The position numbers were made by a program, and so were the translations under genes. Below, in pieces: positions 23,850 to 33,331 of a stretch of 64,000 nucleotides of DNA. The notes under the pieces were generated by a model. That model saw only the letters and a list, made by a program, of their open reading frames with translations, was not told the DNA's origin and searched no databases. The stretch comes from an uncultured Desulfovibrio sp. (GTDB lineage Bacteria; Desulfobacterota; Desulfovibrionia; Desulfovibrionales; Desulfovibrionaceae). Each line of letters opens with the position of its first letter. Position 1 is the first letter of the stretch. The stretch is taken from NCBI GenBank assembly GCA_934546745.1, contig CAKTDV010000010.1, positions 1 to 64,000 on the forward strand, written 5' to 3'.

Positions 23850-25097
23850 TTACGCGCTCTCGCGTCCGCGGCGTTCCTCCAGCGCCAGGCGCAGGCGATC
23901 CAGCAGCATGAAGCCGCCGCTCATGCTTACGATGAGCGCCCCCGCCATGAAAACGCCGCGGTAGTCGCATCCCATCTGAATGACGGCGCCCCCTATCAGC
24001 GGGCCGAGCATGCCGCTGGCGTCAAAGGTGAGCATCATGACGTTGGAATTCAGGGAGCGTGTGGTGTCGGTGGAGCGATCGTAGATGGTGGATGCCAGCA
24101 GAGGGTAGAGAACACCGAGGCAGACGCCGTACAGGACACACAGAGGAACAAAGGTCCATGACGGCAGCCAGGCCATGCCGGCCATGCTGACGGCCAGTCC
24201 CAGCGCGCACAGCGGCACCACGCGATAGCGCGGCAGGGTGTCGAACATGTGGGAGCCGAACAGGCGGAGGAGAATCATGGTGACGGTGTAGGTCATGAAG
24301 AATTGCTGCGCCTGCGCGCCTGTCAGCGTACATAGGCCTTTCATGAACAGAATGGCCAGCCAGGTCATGATGCTGAAGGACATGCAGGCGAGATAGACGC
24401 AGGCCAGGCCCGAATGGGTCACGGCATACAGCACGGCTTTGCCGTCCATGCGTTCCGTGCCTGTGGAACGCAGTTCCGGAACGCGCAGGCGGGGGGCCAG
24501 AGGAGGCAGCATGCACAGAGCCGGAATGCCGAGCAGCGATGTCCAGGCGAAAAGCCAGGGTTCTCCGCCTACCAGCGGCAGCAGAGACTCTCCCACGGCG
24601 GGGATGACGGAGTAGGGCAGCAGCAGCGTCAGAGAGAAGATGGCGAAGCCGCGGGCGCTTTGCCCCTTGGGAATACAGGAAACCAGCACGGCCATGACGC
24701 AGGTGGAGTAGACGGAAAGCGCCGCGCCCTGCAGCGCGCGCATGCCCGCGACAATGGCGGTGAAATGCGGCCCTCCGGCAAGGAAGGGGTAGGCCAGCAT
24801 GACGCCGCTGGAGAGAAGGATGGCGCAGGCCAGCGGCGCCAGCTTATCGCGTCTGAGCAGAGTGAAGCTGGCCAGAGGGCGGCACAGCAGAACCATGACG
24901 AACATGCAGGCCAGCAGGATGCCGCGCACATCGGCGGCGATGCCGACGCCTTCCAGCCATTGCTCAAAGCAGTAGTAGACGGCAATATAGCTGTTGTTGC
25001 ACAGTGACATGCAGAAGAGCAGGATGAAGTCGCGGCTGAAAAGGGTCTGCGACGATCCGGGCATGGGATGTCGCCCCGAAGGGCCGAAAATGGGCAT
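23850..25097 (-). CDS. Major facilitator superfamily transporter
   Basis: 415 residues, about 12 TM segments, ribosome site GGAGGTGTG before ATG 25097 (a second ATG lies 11 codons in). N-terminal LFSRDFILLFCMSLCNNSYI and DRSTDTTRSLNSNVMM fit drug/metabolite-type MFS proteins. It is the first gene of the minus-strand run MFS-pgpA-yedF. Substrate unknown. Confidence 0.8.
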   Translation of the reverse strand: MPIFGPSGRHPMPGSSQTLFSRDFILLFCMSLCNNSYIAVYYCFEQWLEGVGIAADVRGILLACMFVMVLLCRPLASFTLLRRDKLAPLACAILLSSGVMLAYPFLAGGPHFTAIVAGMRALQGAALSVYSTCVMAVLVSCIPKGQSARGFAIFSLTLLLPYSVIPAVGESLLPLVGGEPWLFAWTSLLGIPALCMLPPLAPRLRVPELRSTGTERMDGKAVLYAVTHSGLACVYLACMSFSIMTWLAILFMKGLCTLTGAQAQQFFMTYTVTMILLRLFGSHMFDTLPRYRVVPLCALGLAVSMAGMAWLPSWTFVPLCVLYGVCLGVLYPLLASTIYDRSTDTTRSLNSNVMMLTFDASGMLGPLIGGAVIQMGCDYRGVFMAGALIVSMSGGFMLLDRLRLALEERRGRESA

Positions 25098-25301
25098 ATA
25101 CCCACACCTCCGTGGTTCGCGGCGGGCATAATGCCTGACCGCAAGGGCGCGCGCCTGGAGCGCGGACGTACGAGGCTACCCTATTTTTGAAACGACGGAG
25201 CGTCAAGCCTTCCTTTGCGGGGCGTAGTGTGAGATGTTGCGCTTGGGAAAAAGAGGGATTATTTTCTTCTTTTGTGGAAACCCCTTTCAAAGGATGTGAA
25301 T

Positions 25302-26282
25302 ATGGGTCAAGCGTCAAGAGTACTGATCATGGGGGGAGCGGGCTACGTCGGATCGCATGTTGTCCGGGAGTTGCGGTCTCATGGCATCGCCTGCGTCGTG
25401 GCGGATAATCTCGTCTACGGGCACAGGGAGGCCCTGCCGGAGGATGTTCCCTTTGTCCGTGCGGATTTGCTGGATCCGGCGTCACTGGCGTCGCTTTTCG
25501 GACGCTATGAATTCGATGCTGTCATGCATTTCGCGGCCTTCACCTATGTGGGGGAGAGCGTCCAGGACCCGCGGAGATACTACCGCAACAACGTGACCGG
25601 TACGTTGAATCTGCTGGACGCCATGCTGGATCACCGCGTGCGGAAGATCGTGTTTTCCAGCACCTGCGCCGTATACGGCAATCCCTGCCGCCTGCCGCTG
25701 GATGAAACGCATCCGCAGACGCCGATCAGCCCTTACGGATGGAGCAAGCTCATGATTGAACGGGCGCTAGCCGATTACGGCGCGGCCTATGGGCTGCGCT
25801 ATCTGGCCTTGCGTTACTTCAATGCCGCCGGAGCCGCGTCGGATGGCGGCATCGGTGAAAGCCATGCTCCCGAGACGCATTTGATTCCCCTGGTCATGGA
25901 GGCCATGCGGGGAAAGCGCGCCCGCATCCGCATTTTCGGTACGGATTACGATACGCCCGACGGCACCTGCCTGCGGGACTATATCCATGTGGAAGATCTG
26001 GCTTCGGCGCACCGCCTCGGATTGGAAAAGCTGGACACGTTCAGCGGCTTCCTCAATCTGGGGACGGGACGCCCCCTGTCCGTCAGAGAGGTGATCGCCG
26101 CCGCGGAAGGTGTTTCCGGGTGTTCCTGCCCTGTGGAGATCGGCGAACGCCGCGACGGCGATCCCGCGGCGCTCTACGCGGCGACGGACAGGGCCCGTGA
26201 GATCCTCGGCTGGACGCCGCGCCGTTCCGTGGAGGATATCGTGTCTTCCGCCTGGCAATGGGAGTGCGCCCGCCGGTTCTAG
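25302..26282 (+). CDS. galE: UDP-glucose 4-epimerase
   Basis: 326 residues from ATG 25302 (AAAGGATG). NAD site MGGAGYVGSHVVREL, catalytic Ser/Thr segment VFSSTCAVYG, catalytic YxxxK as SPYGWSKLMIE, and FNAAGA. It interconverts UDP-glucose and UDP-galactose. Slightly shorter than E. coli GalE (338). It works downstream of galU product. Confidence 0.93.
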   Translation: MGQASRVLIMGGAGYVGSHVVRELRSHGIACVVADNLVYGHREALPEDVPFVRADLLDPASLASLFGRYEFDAVMHFAAFTYVGESVQDPRRYYRNNVTGTLNLLDAMLDHRVRKIVFSSTCAVYGNPCRLPLDETHPQTPISPYGWSKLMIERALADYGAAYGLRYLALRYFNAAGAASDGGIGESHAPETHLIPLVMEAMRGKRARIRIFGTDYDTPDGTCLRDYIHVEDLASAHRLGLEKLDTFSGFLNLGTGRPLSVREVIAAAEGVSGCSCPVEIGERRDGDPAALYAATDRAREILGWTPRRSVEDIVSSAWQWECARRF

Positions 26283-26404
26283 GCCGGTGTTCAGCCTTTC
26301 CCATGCCGTTTTTATCAGGAACGCCGTTTCAGATCGGAGCGGCGACGCCCTTCAATCCCGACCTCCCCTTGGAAGGGAGAGCCAAGATGACAAAGGAGTT
26401 TTTG

Positions 26405-26677
26405 ATGAAGCGTCTTTTTTCATCCCTGCTGTTTTGCGGCCTGCTTCTGACTCCCTGTGCCGCACCGGATGCGTTCGCGGCCGAGGCGCGGGGCAAGGCT
26501 CCGGCTGAGGCTGCCGTCCAGAAAAAGGAAAGCGGTTTTCGCGGCAATCCCGCAAGCAAAGTCTATCACAATGCCGGGTGCCAGTATTTTAACAGCAAGG
26601 GAGCGACCAAAGAATTTGCGACGCCGCAGGAGGCCGTTAAAGCCGGGTTCCGGCCCTGCAAGATATGCAATGGCTAG
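26405..26677 (+). CDS. Secreted protein with Ada-type zinc-binding motif
   Basis: 90 residues from ATG 26405 (AAAGGAG 9 bases upstream). Signal peptide (LFSSLLFCGLLLTPCAAPDAFA, cleavage after AFA), a short charged linker, then NPASKVYHNAGCQYF and AGFRPCKICNG: the His-Cys...Cys-x2-Cys arrangement of the Ada metal-binding domain also seen in secreted nucleases. Role unknown; metal binding in the periplasm is likely. Confidence 0.75.
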   Translation: MKRLFSSLLFCGLLLTPCAAPDAFAAEARGKAPAEAAVQKKESGFRGNPASKVYHNAGCQYFNSKGATKEFATPQEAVKAGFRPCKICNG

Positions 26678-26682
26678 CATGG

Positions 26683-26943
26683 CCGCATAGTGAAAATACC
26701 GATCGGCGGACACTCGCGCACAGGCACAGGGGACTATGCCGTGCGCGGGCAACGCCGCTGGGGGGGCGGGAAATGGCGGAACCCTCCCCGTGCCCGTCTC
26801 CCCGCCTGGATTCTGGGCCGATTTCCCGGGCGGGCATTTCCAGTACGGCGAAAAGCGCACAGAGGGTACTTTTCTTCTTCGGACAAAGCGCGTAGAAGTC
26901 TCGACGTTTCATCATTGAGCAATCAACCAAGGAAGGAACGTTC
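26683..26943. other. Intergenic region, no gene supported
   Basis: About 260 bases between the zinc-site protein and the next MFS gene. GC-rich with a G8 run near 26760. Short frames exist on both strands but none has a ribosome site and family pattern. The promoter of the MFS gene is probably here. Confidence 0.4.
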
Positions 26944-28137
26944 ATGACCGCCGCTGTTCTCCGCCGGAGTCCGGTCTCCATGCTGCCGCATACGCCAAAG
27001 GCGTTTTACCGGACGGCCCTGATGGCCTTTTTTCTCGTCATGGGAATCATGTTTGCCTCCTGGGCCATCCGTATTCCTGATGTCAAGGCGGCGCTGCATC
27101 TTTCCGACGCCGAGCTGGGCGGCCTGCTTTTTGGCGCGCCGCTGGGGCAGCTCGCCGCCATTGTGCCTTCGGCGTGGTTGATCGGGCGTATCCGCAGCCG
27201 GCGCACGGTCATTCTGGGCATGGTGCTCATGCCGGCGGCGCTGGTGTCGCTTGCGCTGGCCAGTGGACATGTTTCCCTGTTTGTCTGCCTGCTCTTTTTC
27301 GGCTTTGCCGACAATATGCTCAATATCGCCCTCAATTCGCAGGCTGTTGGTGTGGAGACGCTGTACGGGCGCAGCATTATGGCGACGTTCCACGGCATGT
27401 GGAGCCTCGGCGGCGTCATTGGCGGTGTCGTGGGAGCCATTCTGGCCCCGCTCGGCATAGCGCCCTTCCCCCATTTCTGCCTGATTGCGCTGCTGGCCGT
27501 GACCGTGCTGGCCTCGCTGCGTTCCTGGACCTTGCCGAGGGAGGTCCGCGTCGGCCACAAGGCGGAACAGACGCGCCGCCCCGTCCGCTTCGATGTCTAT
27601 CTTGCCGCCCTTGGCGTCATCGCCTTTGGCAGCATGGCGACAGAGGGCGCCATGTATGACTGGAGTTCCGTCTATTTTGCCCAGGTGGTCCAGCCCGGAG
27701 AGAGCCTTGTGCGCGTGGGGTATGTGGCCTGCATGAGCGCCATGGTTCTCGGACGCCTTATGGCCGACGGACTCATCAACCGGCATGGTGTCACGCCGGT
27801 CCTGCAGCTCAGCGGCCTGTGCATTTCCGGAGGCATGGCGCTGTCGCTGGCCTGGCCGGATCTTGGTTGCGCGGCGGCCGGTTTTGCGCTCGTCGGGTTC
27901 GGCATGGCCTCCATTGTGCCCATTTGTTACAGCCTTGCCGGAAAATCTTCCCGGGTTCCCCCGCAGGTGGGCATTTCGCTGGTGTCGTCCATCAGCTTTT
28001 TCGGTTTTCTGGCATGTCCGCCCGCGGTGGGCTTTCTTTCCCATCTTGCCGGACTGCGCTGGGCGCTGTCGCCCATTGTCGCCGTGGGGCTGCTCATCGC
28101 GCTGGCGGCGCCGCTGCTTCGACGCCTGCGCCCCTGA
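26944..28137 (+). CDS. MFS transporter, YbjJ/FucP-like
   Basis: 397 residues, 12 TM segments, ribosome site AAGGAACG. The segment IMFASWAIRIPDVKAAL and the repeated FHGMWSLGGVIGG are typical of the YbjJ group of sugar-type facilitators. Substrate unknown. Confidence 0.8.
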   Translation: MTAAVLRRSPVSMLPHTPKAFYRTALMAFFLVMGIMFASWAIRIPDVKAALHLSDAELGGLLFGAPLGQLAAIVPSAWLIGRIRSRRTVILGMVLMPAALVSLALASGHVSLFVCLLFFGFADNMLNIALNSQAVGVETLYGRSIMATFHGMWSLGGVIGGVVGAILAPLGIAPFPHFCLIALLAVTVLASLRSWTLPREVRVGHKAEQTRRPVRFDVYLAALGVIAFGSMATEGAMYDWSSVYFAQVVQPGESLVRVGYVACMSAMVLGRLMADGLINRHGVTPVLQLSGLCISGGMALSLAWPDLGCAAAGFALVGFGMASIVPICYSLAGKSSRVPPQVGISLVSSISFFGFLACPPAVGFLSHLAGLRWALSPIVAVGLLIALAAPLLRRLRP

Positions 28138-28439
28138 ACATTACCGCGAGCGCCGGATCGTGCGCGCCAGAAGCAGAAGGAAGGAGGAAAGCGCCAGCAA
28201 CGCAAGGGCCAGAACAACGCCGCCGCGGATGCCTGGCGGGGCGGCGCGCTTCCCCTCTTTCCCCTTGGGGTGTTTTGGGCTAGCATACGGATATGGCGCG
28301 CACCGGGAAGGAATCCCGGAGTACAGGGCGCGCCTCCGATGCCCCGCCGTGCCGGAGGCTGTCCCGCCGCGTTTCGCTGTGGAACACGAACGGGATGCGC
28401 TGTGCCGCGCGGTGGAGAATGCCTGTCTAGGGAGCTGTT

Positions 28440-29252
28440 ATGGAAGAGCAGACTAGTGAAGCCCGTGAAAAGAAGACCATACTTATTATTGAAGATAGTC
28501 CGTTTCAGTCCAAGCTGATCCGTCGCCATGTGCAGTTGACGACCGATCTGCCCGTGCTGGAGGCGCATACGCTGGCCGATGCCGACGCCGTGTTGCAGGA
28601 ACACAGCGAAGAGATTTTCCTTGCGCTTGTGGATCTCAATCTGGAAGACGCCCCCGACGGTCAGGCGCTGGATCTGTGCCTGAAGTGGCATGTCCCCTCC
28701 ATGGTGCTGACCGCGCGTCTTGACGAGGATGTGCGCGCCAAGTGCCTCCATCAGCATGTGGTGGATTATTTTATCAAAGGCAGTATCGCCGATATGGATC
28801 CTCTGGTGGCCGCTGTGGAGCGCGTCTACAAGAACCAGTCCCTTACCGCGCTGGTCGTCGACGATTCCCACACGCAGCGCGTCATCGTGCGCAGGCTGCT
28901 GGAAGTGCAGCGCCTGAACGTGCTGGAAGCCGACAGCGGTGAGGCGGCCATTGCCATACTGGAAGAGCATCCTGAAATCCGTCTGGTGGTGACGGACTTC
29001 CATATGCCCGGCATGGGCGGCCTTGAGCTGGTGCGGCAGGCCCGCGCCAAGCGCCGCCTTGACGAACTCTCCATCATCGGCCTTTCCTCGGCCGGTTCCG
29101 GCCCGCTGACCGCCCGCTTTCTGAAGAACGGCGCCAACGACTTTCTGACAAAACCCTTTGAGAACGAGGAATTCTACTGGCGCATAAATCAGTCGCTGAC
29201 CACGCAGGATCTGATGCGCACCATGCGCGACATTCGCCAGCAGCATGCGTGA
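28440..29252 (+). CDS. Double-receiver response regulator without output domain
   Basis: 270 residues. First REC domain (12-130): IIEDSPFQ, LALVDLNLED (phospho-Asp), MVLTAR. Second REC (135-260): VVDDSHTQR, VVTDFHMPG (phospho-Asp), GLSS, KPF. The second domain has the full set of conserved residues; the first lacks the usual Lys-Pro. There is no GGDEF, HD-GYP or DNA-binding part. The product may pass a signal to a separate partner. It is a single-gene unit with its own terminator. Confidence 0.9.
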   Translation: MEEQTSEAREKKTILIIEDSPFQSKLIRRHVQLTTDLPVLEAHTLADADAVLQEHSEEIFLALVDLNLEDAPDGQALDLCLKWHVPSMVLTARLDEDVRAKCLHQHVVDYFIKGSIADMDPLVAAVERVYKNQSLTALVVDDSHTQRVIVRRLLEVQRLNVLEADSGEAAIAILEEHPEIRLVVTDFHMPGMGGLELVRQARAKRRLDELSIIGLSSAGSGPLTARFLKNGANDFLTKPFENEEFYWRINQSLTTQDLMRTMRDIRQQHA

Positions 29253-29275
29253 CGCCGTCCATGCCGGCGTCTTTT
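29251..29275 (+). terminator. Terminator overlapping the regulator stop codon
   Basis: GACGCCG / CGGCGTC stem (29251-29257 with 29265-29271) and TTTT. A second hairpin with AAAGGAAC / GTTCCTTT arms follows at 29297-29332. Confidence 0.65.
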
Positions 29276-29449
29276 CCGGCGGGACAATAAGGCTACAGTA
29301 AAGGAACGGCAGGCGGCGTCTGCTGTTCCTTTGCTGTCTGAGGGGGCAGGCAAGACGCAGCGCATGTTGCGTTTGAAATATCTTGCCACAATGCCGGACA
29401 TGAACTAGTGTGGATGGGAAAAGGAAAAACAGGACTACATGGAGTCATC

Positions 29450-30580
29450 ATGAGCCAGAATCTTGTTCCGGGACAAAACTGCGCCGTTCCCGACGATACG
29501 CTTTCCATCGCCGTCAGGGCCGGGGCCGCCGCCGACTTTTCCGCCTTCCGTCTCTTTGCCGGCGGCAGGACCCGCAAGGATGCGGACTTTGTTTTCTATG
29601 GGCAGAACGTCAATGACGACGCCACCGTGGAGCTCTCACAGGAAGGCGACGCCGCCATGTTTCGCGTTGCGCTGCCCCGTCTGGCCCCGGAGGTGGAAAA
29701 GATCGTCCTTGCCGTTACCTCGGATTTCCCGTCCCTGGCCGCTCTTGCTTTTCTTGAGCTGGATATCCTCCAGGGAAGCGTCTCCCTCGCCCGCTGCCGG
29801 CTGGACGTGACCGCCCGCGACGAGGCAGCGCTCATCCTGGGTGAATTTTACCGCCGCAACGGGCAATGGAAGTTTCGCCTTGTGGCGCAGGGCTTCCGGG
29901 GAGGACTCCGGCCGCTGGCCGAAGCCTACGGTGTCGACGTAGCGGACGACGCCCCCGCCTCGCCTCCGGCGGCCCCCGCCGTCAATCTGAGCAAGATCGT
30001 CCTCACAAAGAGCGCCCCAAGGGTCGATCTGAACAAGCATACGGTCGGCAAGGGCGTTTTCCGCGTCAATCTCAACTGGAACAGGACGGCGGGTTCGGGC
30101 GGTTTTTTCCAGAGAAACGCCGGCGTCGATCTCGATCTTGCGGCCTATGTCCGCCTCCGTTCGGGGGAACAGACCATCATTCAGGCTCTGGGCAATCATT
30201 TTGGCGATCTGGACCGTCCTCCGTATGTCAAACTGCTGGGCGATGACCGCACGGGAAGCCGGGAGGAGGGCGAATGGATACATATCAACGGGGAACATAT
30301 AGACGAACTGGCGGAAGTGCTTATATTCACCTTCATCTATTCCGGTATTCCCAACTGGCAGGCCACGGACGCCGCCGTCAGACTGGAAATTTCGGGACAG
30401 CCGGAAATTGAGACCCGCCTGAGCGAAGGAAGCAACGCCCTGCCCATGTGCGCCGTTGCCCGCCTCCGCAATACCGGCAGTGAGCTGCGGATAGAACGCC
30501 TGGATCGCTATTTCAGCGGCCACAGGGATATGGACAAGGCGTTCGGCTGGGGCTTCAGCTGGAAGGCCGGCAGCAAGTAG
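29450..30580 (+). CDS. terA: TerA-like tellurium/stress resistance protein
   Basis: 376 residues; ATG 29450 follows TGGAG. N-terminal TerD-fold domain (about 1-170; RTRKDADFVFYGQ, ILGEFYRRNGQWKFRLVAQG), a Pro/Ala linker (about 172-185), then a second beta-rich domain (190-376; DLNKHTVGKGVFRVNLNWNR, DLDLAAYVRL), the TerA layout. It is the first gene of the Ter operon. Ter proteins bind calcium and act at the inner membrane in tellurite, phage and stress responses; the exact role is unresolved. Confidence 0.8.
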   Translation: MSQNLVPGQNCAVPDDTLSIAVRAGAAADFSAFRLFAGGRTRKDADFVFYGQNVNDDATVELSQEGDAAMFRVALPRLAPEVEKIVLAVTSDFPSLAALAFLELDILQGSVSLARCRLDVTARDEAALILGEFYRRNGQWKFRLVAQGFRGGLRPLAEAYGVDVADDAPASPPAAPAVNLSKIVLTKSAPRVDLNKHTVGKGVFRVNLNWNRTAGSGGFFQRNAGVDLDLAAYVRLRSGEQTIIQALGNHFGDLDRPPYVKLLGDDRTGSREEGEWIHINGEHIDELAEVLIFTFIYSGIPNWQATDAAVRLEISGQPEIETRLSEGSNALPMCAVARLRNTGSELRIERLDRYFSGHRDMDKAFGWGFSWKAGSK

Positions 30581-30628
30581 CTTGTGGAGATGGCAGGAGA
30601 TGAGCAGCGTGCCCCACGGAGCGCCCCG

Positions 30629-32002
30629 ATGAAACGTCTTTCCCCCTATGCCGCCGGGTCAACGCTGTATGTTCCCGCTACGGCATGGAATTTCATGGAA
30701 AACATTCTGGCGGGCAGGTACGCCTTTCTTCCTTCAATCACGCTGTGTCTTGAGGATTCCATCCGGGAAGCGGACGTGGCGGACGGCATGGGCCGCATCG
30801 CCCAGTTCCTGGGGGAGGCGGCCCATGCCGTCGCCCCACCCCTGATTTTCATCCGGCCCCGCAACGCCGCCAACCTTGCCGCCCTGCTGGAGCGGGGCGG
30901 GCTGGAGAGGATCGACGGCTACGTGCTGCCCAAGTTCACCCTTGCCGCCCTGCCGGAGTGGGAGACGCTGCTGCGCCCTCTTTCCGCCTGCTGGATGCCC
31001 ACGCTGGAAACGGCGGAGGTCTTTGATCCGCGGGCCATGCGCCTGCTGGCGGAGCGCCTGGCGCAAAGTCACTGCCGGGAACGGCTGGTCGCGCTGCGCA
31101 TCGGTGGCAACGATCTCCAGCAGCTGCTTGGCGTGCGCCGCCACAGGCGGCATACCCTCTACGAAGGGCCGCTTGCCGCCGTTCTCGGCATGCTGGCGGC
31201 CACCTTTCTGCCTCGCGGCTTCGCCCTGTCCGCGCCGGTCTTTGAAATTCTGGACGATGCGCGCCTGCTCCGCCGCGAACTGGAACGGGATGTCATGCAT
31301 GGGTTCTGCGGCAAGACGGCCATTCATCCAGGGCAGCTGCCTGTCATTCGCGATGCCTTCCGCGTCGCGCCGGAGGAAGCGCGGGCGGCCCGCGCCATAC
31401 TGGCAGACGAAAGGGCCGTCTTTCGCCATGACAACGCCATGTGCGAACCGGCGACGCATTCCCGCTGGGCCGGGAACATTCTGGAACGACTTTCCATTTT
31501 CGGCGAGGCTCCCCCCTCGCCAGCTCCAAACACCCCAGGAGGTCTTATGGGATTTTTTGACAATCTGAAACAGACGCTTGCCGAAGGACGCGGCAAGCTG
31601 CTTACGGAAGTGAGCCGTTTTCGCAACGGAACGTTTCTTGAGGGCGTCATTGCCGCCGCCGTGCTGATTTCCGCCGCGGACGGCAACATCAGTTCGGAAG
31701 AAAAGAAAAAACTCTGCGACTACGTGTCGGTCTCCGAAGACCTCAAGTGCTTCTCCACCGACGAGGTCATCGCCGCGTTCAGGAAGATTGCCGACACGTA
31801 CGACTTCGATCCCGCCATCGGCAGGGCCGAAGCCCTCAAGAAGGTGGGCAAGCTGCGCGGCAAGGAAGATCAGGCGCGCCTTTTGGTGCGCGTGGCCGTC
31901 ATCATTGCCATGAGCGACGGTAACTTTGACGAAAGCGAAAAGAAGGTCGTCCGCGAACTCTGTGCGGAGCTGAACCTGCCCTCCGCCGATTTCGACTGCT
32001 GA
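30629..32002 (+). CDS. Fusion: CitE-like TIM-barrel lyase + TerB
   Basis: 457 residues from ATG 30629 (CGGAG upstream); GTG 30584 and ATG 30590 are in frame too. Residues 1-295 are an HpcH/HpaI-CitE-like barrel (STLYVPATAWNF, ITLCLEDSIREADV, LPKFTLAAL, GFCGKTAIHPGQLPVI), one of the enzymes in Ter biosynthetic clusters. After a linker (PPSPAPNTPGG) comes a complete TerB domain (from MGFFDNLKQ; AAAVLISAADGNISSEEKKK). There is no stop between them. An ATG with a perfect AGGAGG site at 31547 would also give free TerB of 151 residues. Confidence 0.8.
   Translation: MKRLSPYAAGSTLYVPATAWNFMENILAGRYAFLPSITLCLEDSIREADVADGMGRIAQFLGEAAHAVAPPLIFIRPRNAANLAALLERGGLERIDGYVLPKFTLAALPEWETLLRPLSACWMPTLETAEVFDPRAMRLLAERLAQSHCRERLVALRIGGNDLQQLLGVRRHRRHTLYEGPLAAVLGMLAATFLPRGFALSAPVFEILDDARLLRRELERDVMHGFCGKTAIHPGQLPVIRDAFRVAPEEARAARAILADERAVFRHDNAMCEPATHSRWAGNILERLSIFGEAPPSPAPNTPGGLMGFFDNLKQTLAEGRGKLLTEVSRFRNGTFLEGVIAAAVLISAADGNISSEEKKKLCDYVSVSEDLKCFSTDEVIAAFRKIADTYDFDPAIGRAEALKKVGKLRGKEDQARLLVRVAVIIAMSDGNFDESEKKVVRELCAELNLPSADFDC
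31547..32002 (+). CDS. terB: TerB, possible separate product from internal start
   Basis: In frame inside the fusion gene. AGGAGG lies 6 bases before ATG. 151 residues of all-helical TerB with two acidic metal-site segments (ISAADGNISSEEK and IAMSDGNFDESEK). Its start site is better than that of the fusion, so both forms may be made. Confidence 0.6.
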   Translation: MGFFDNLKQTLAEGRGKLLTEVSRFRNGTFLEGVIAAAVLISAADGNISSEEKKKLCDYVSVSEDLKCFSTDEVIAAFRKIADTYDFDPAIGRAEALKKVGKLRGKEDQARLLVRVAVIIAMSDGNFDESEKKVVRELCAELNLPSADFDC

Positions 32003-32086
32003 ATCCGTGACTCCGCCCGCGCCGCATACGGGAGGCGCGCGCCGGGCTCTCTCGATACCGCCTCCCCCCGACAAAAGGAAAACGCC

Positions 32087-32662
32087 ATGTCTGTATCTCT
32101 CGTTAAGGGCGGCAACGTCTCTCTCAGCAAGGAAGCCCCCGGTCTTGAAAGCGTCGTCGTCGGCCTCGGTTGGGACGTGCGCGCCACGGACGGGACGGAT
32201 TTTGACCTTGACGCTTCCTGCTTTCTGCTCAATGCGGAGGGCAAGGTTCGTTCCGATGCGGACTTTATCTTCTACAACAACAAGACGTCGGCCTGCGGCG
32301 CCGTGCGGCATCAGGGTGACAATCTCACCGGCGAAGGCGACGGCGACGATGAAAAGATCTCCGTCTCGCTGACGGCTCTGCCCGCCGACGTCGCCAAACT
32401 CTCCTTTGCCGTGACCATCCATGAGGCCGATCAGCGCCACCAGAACTTTGGCATGGTCTCCAACGCCTTCATTCGCGTCGTCAACGAAAAGGACGGCAAA
32501 GAGCTTGCCCGTTTCGATTTGAGCGAAGACGCCAGCACCAACACGAGCCTTATCTTCGGCGAACTCTACCGCCACAATAACGAATGGAAGTTCCGCGCCG
32601 TGGGGCAGGGTTACGACGGCGGCCTCGGCGCGCTGGCTCACGGCTTCGGCGTCAATGTCTAG
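32087..32662 (+). CDS. terD: TerD-family protein
   Basis: 191 residues. Standard TerD pattern: VSLVKGGNVSLSKEAPGLES, VGLGWDVR, FDLDASCFLL, GDNLTGEGDGDDE (calcium loop), RHQNFGMVSNAFIRV, YRHNNEWKFRAVGQGYDGGL. Nearly the same as the third family copy at 33332, so a recent duplication. Confidence 0.93.
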   Translation: MSVSLVKGGNVSLSKEAPGLESVVVGLGWDVRATDGTDFDLDASCFLLNAEGKVRSDADFIFYNNKTSACGAVRHQGDNLTGEGDGDDEKISVSLTALPADVAKLSFAVTIHEADQRHQNFGMVSNAFIRVVNEKDGKELARFDLSEDASTNTSLIFGELYRHNNEWKFRAVGQGYDGGLGALAHGFGVNV

Positions 32663-32731
32663 AATCAGGGCGCGGCGTCAGGCCGCAATGCCCGGCCGCC
32701 GCGCCGCAACCACAGACACAGGAGAACCCAT

Positions 32732-33313
32732 ATGGGCGTCAGCCTGACAAAAGGACAGAAGATTTCCCTCGACAAGGAGTCGGGACGCACCCTCAACAAG
32801 ATTTTTATGGGGCTTGGCTGGGACGCCGCCAAAAAGGGCGGCTTTCTGGGGCGCGTGCTGGGTGGCGGAGGCGATATAGATCTGGATGCTTCCTGCGTCA
32901 TGTTCTCCGCGGACAAGCAGCCTGTGGATGCCGTCTATTTCGGACAGCTCACCAGCCGTGACGGCAGCGTCCGGCACTCCGGGGACAACCTGACGGGCGA
33001 CGGCGACGGTGACGATGAAACCATCAACGTCACCCTGGCCGACGTTCCGGCGGAAATCCACTATCTGGTCTTCACGGTATGCAGCTACCGGGGCCAGACC
33101 TTCGACGAGGTGGTCAACGCCTATTGCCGCCTTGTCGATGATCAGAACAGGGAAATCGCGCGCTATGCCATCAGCGGCGGCGGCAAGTTCACCGCCATGA
33201 TCATGGCCAAGCTCTACCGCCACAACGGCGAATGGAAAATGCACGCCGTGGGCGAATCCATGAACGGCGCTACGGTGGCCGATATGGTAAAACCCATCGC
33301 CGCCATACTCTAG
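32732..33313 (+). CDS. terZ: TerZ-like TerD-family protein
   Basis: 193 residues. VSLTKGQKISLDKESGRTLN, a Gly/Lys-rich loop (AAKKGGFLGRVLGGGGDIDL), calcium loop GDNLTGDGDGDDE and a C-terminal KLYRHNGEWKMHAVGESMNG. The extra loop and the changed C-terminus mark the TerZ/TerX subgroup. Confidence 0.85.
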   Translation: MGVSLTKGQKISLDKESGRTLNKIFMGLGWDAAKKGGFLGRVLGGGGDIDLDASCVMFSADKQPVDAVYFGQLTSRDGSVRHSGDNLTGDGDGDDETINVTLADVPAEIHYLVFTVCSYRGQTFDEVVNAYCRLVDDQNREIARYAISGGGKFTAMIMAKLYRHNGEWKMHAVGESMNGATVADMVKPIAAIL

Positions 33314-33331
33314 AGGAGAGGAGCAAACACC

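Noticed and set aside
28138..28290. Small minus-strand hydrophobic ORF (VVLALALLALSSFLLLLART then IRRSR)
   Set aside because: Membrane-like and ends cleanly at 28141, but no start codon with a ribosome site was found in that frame.
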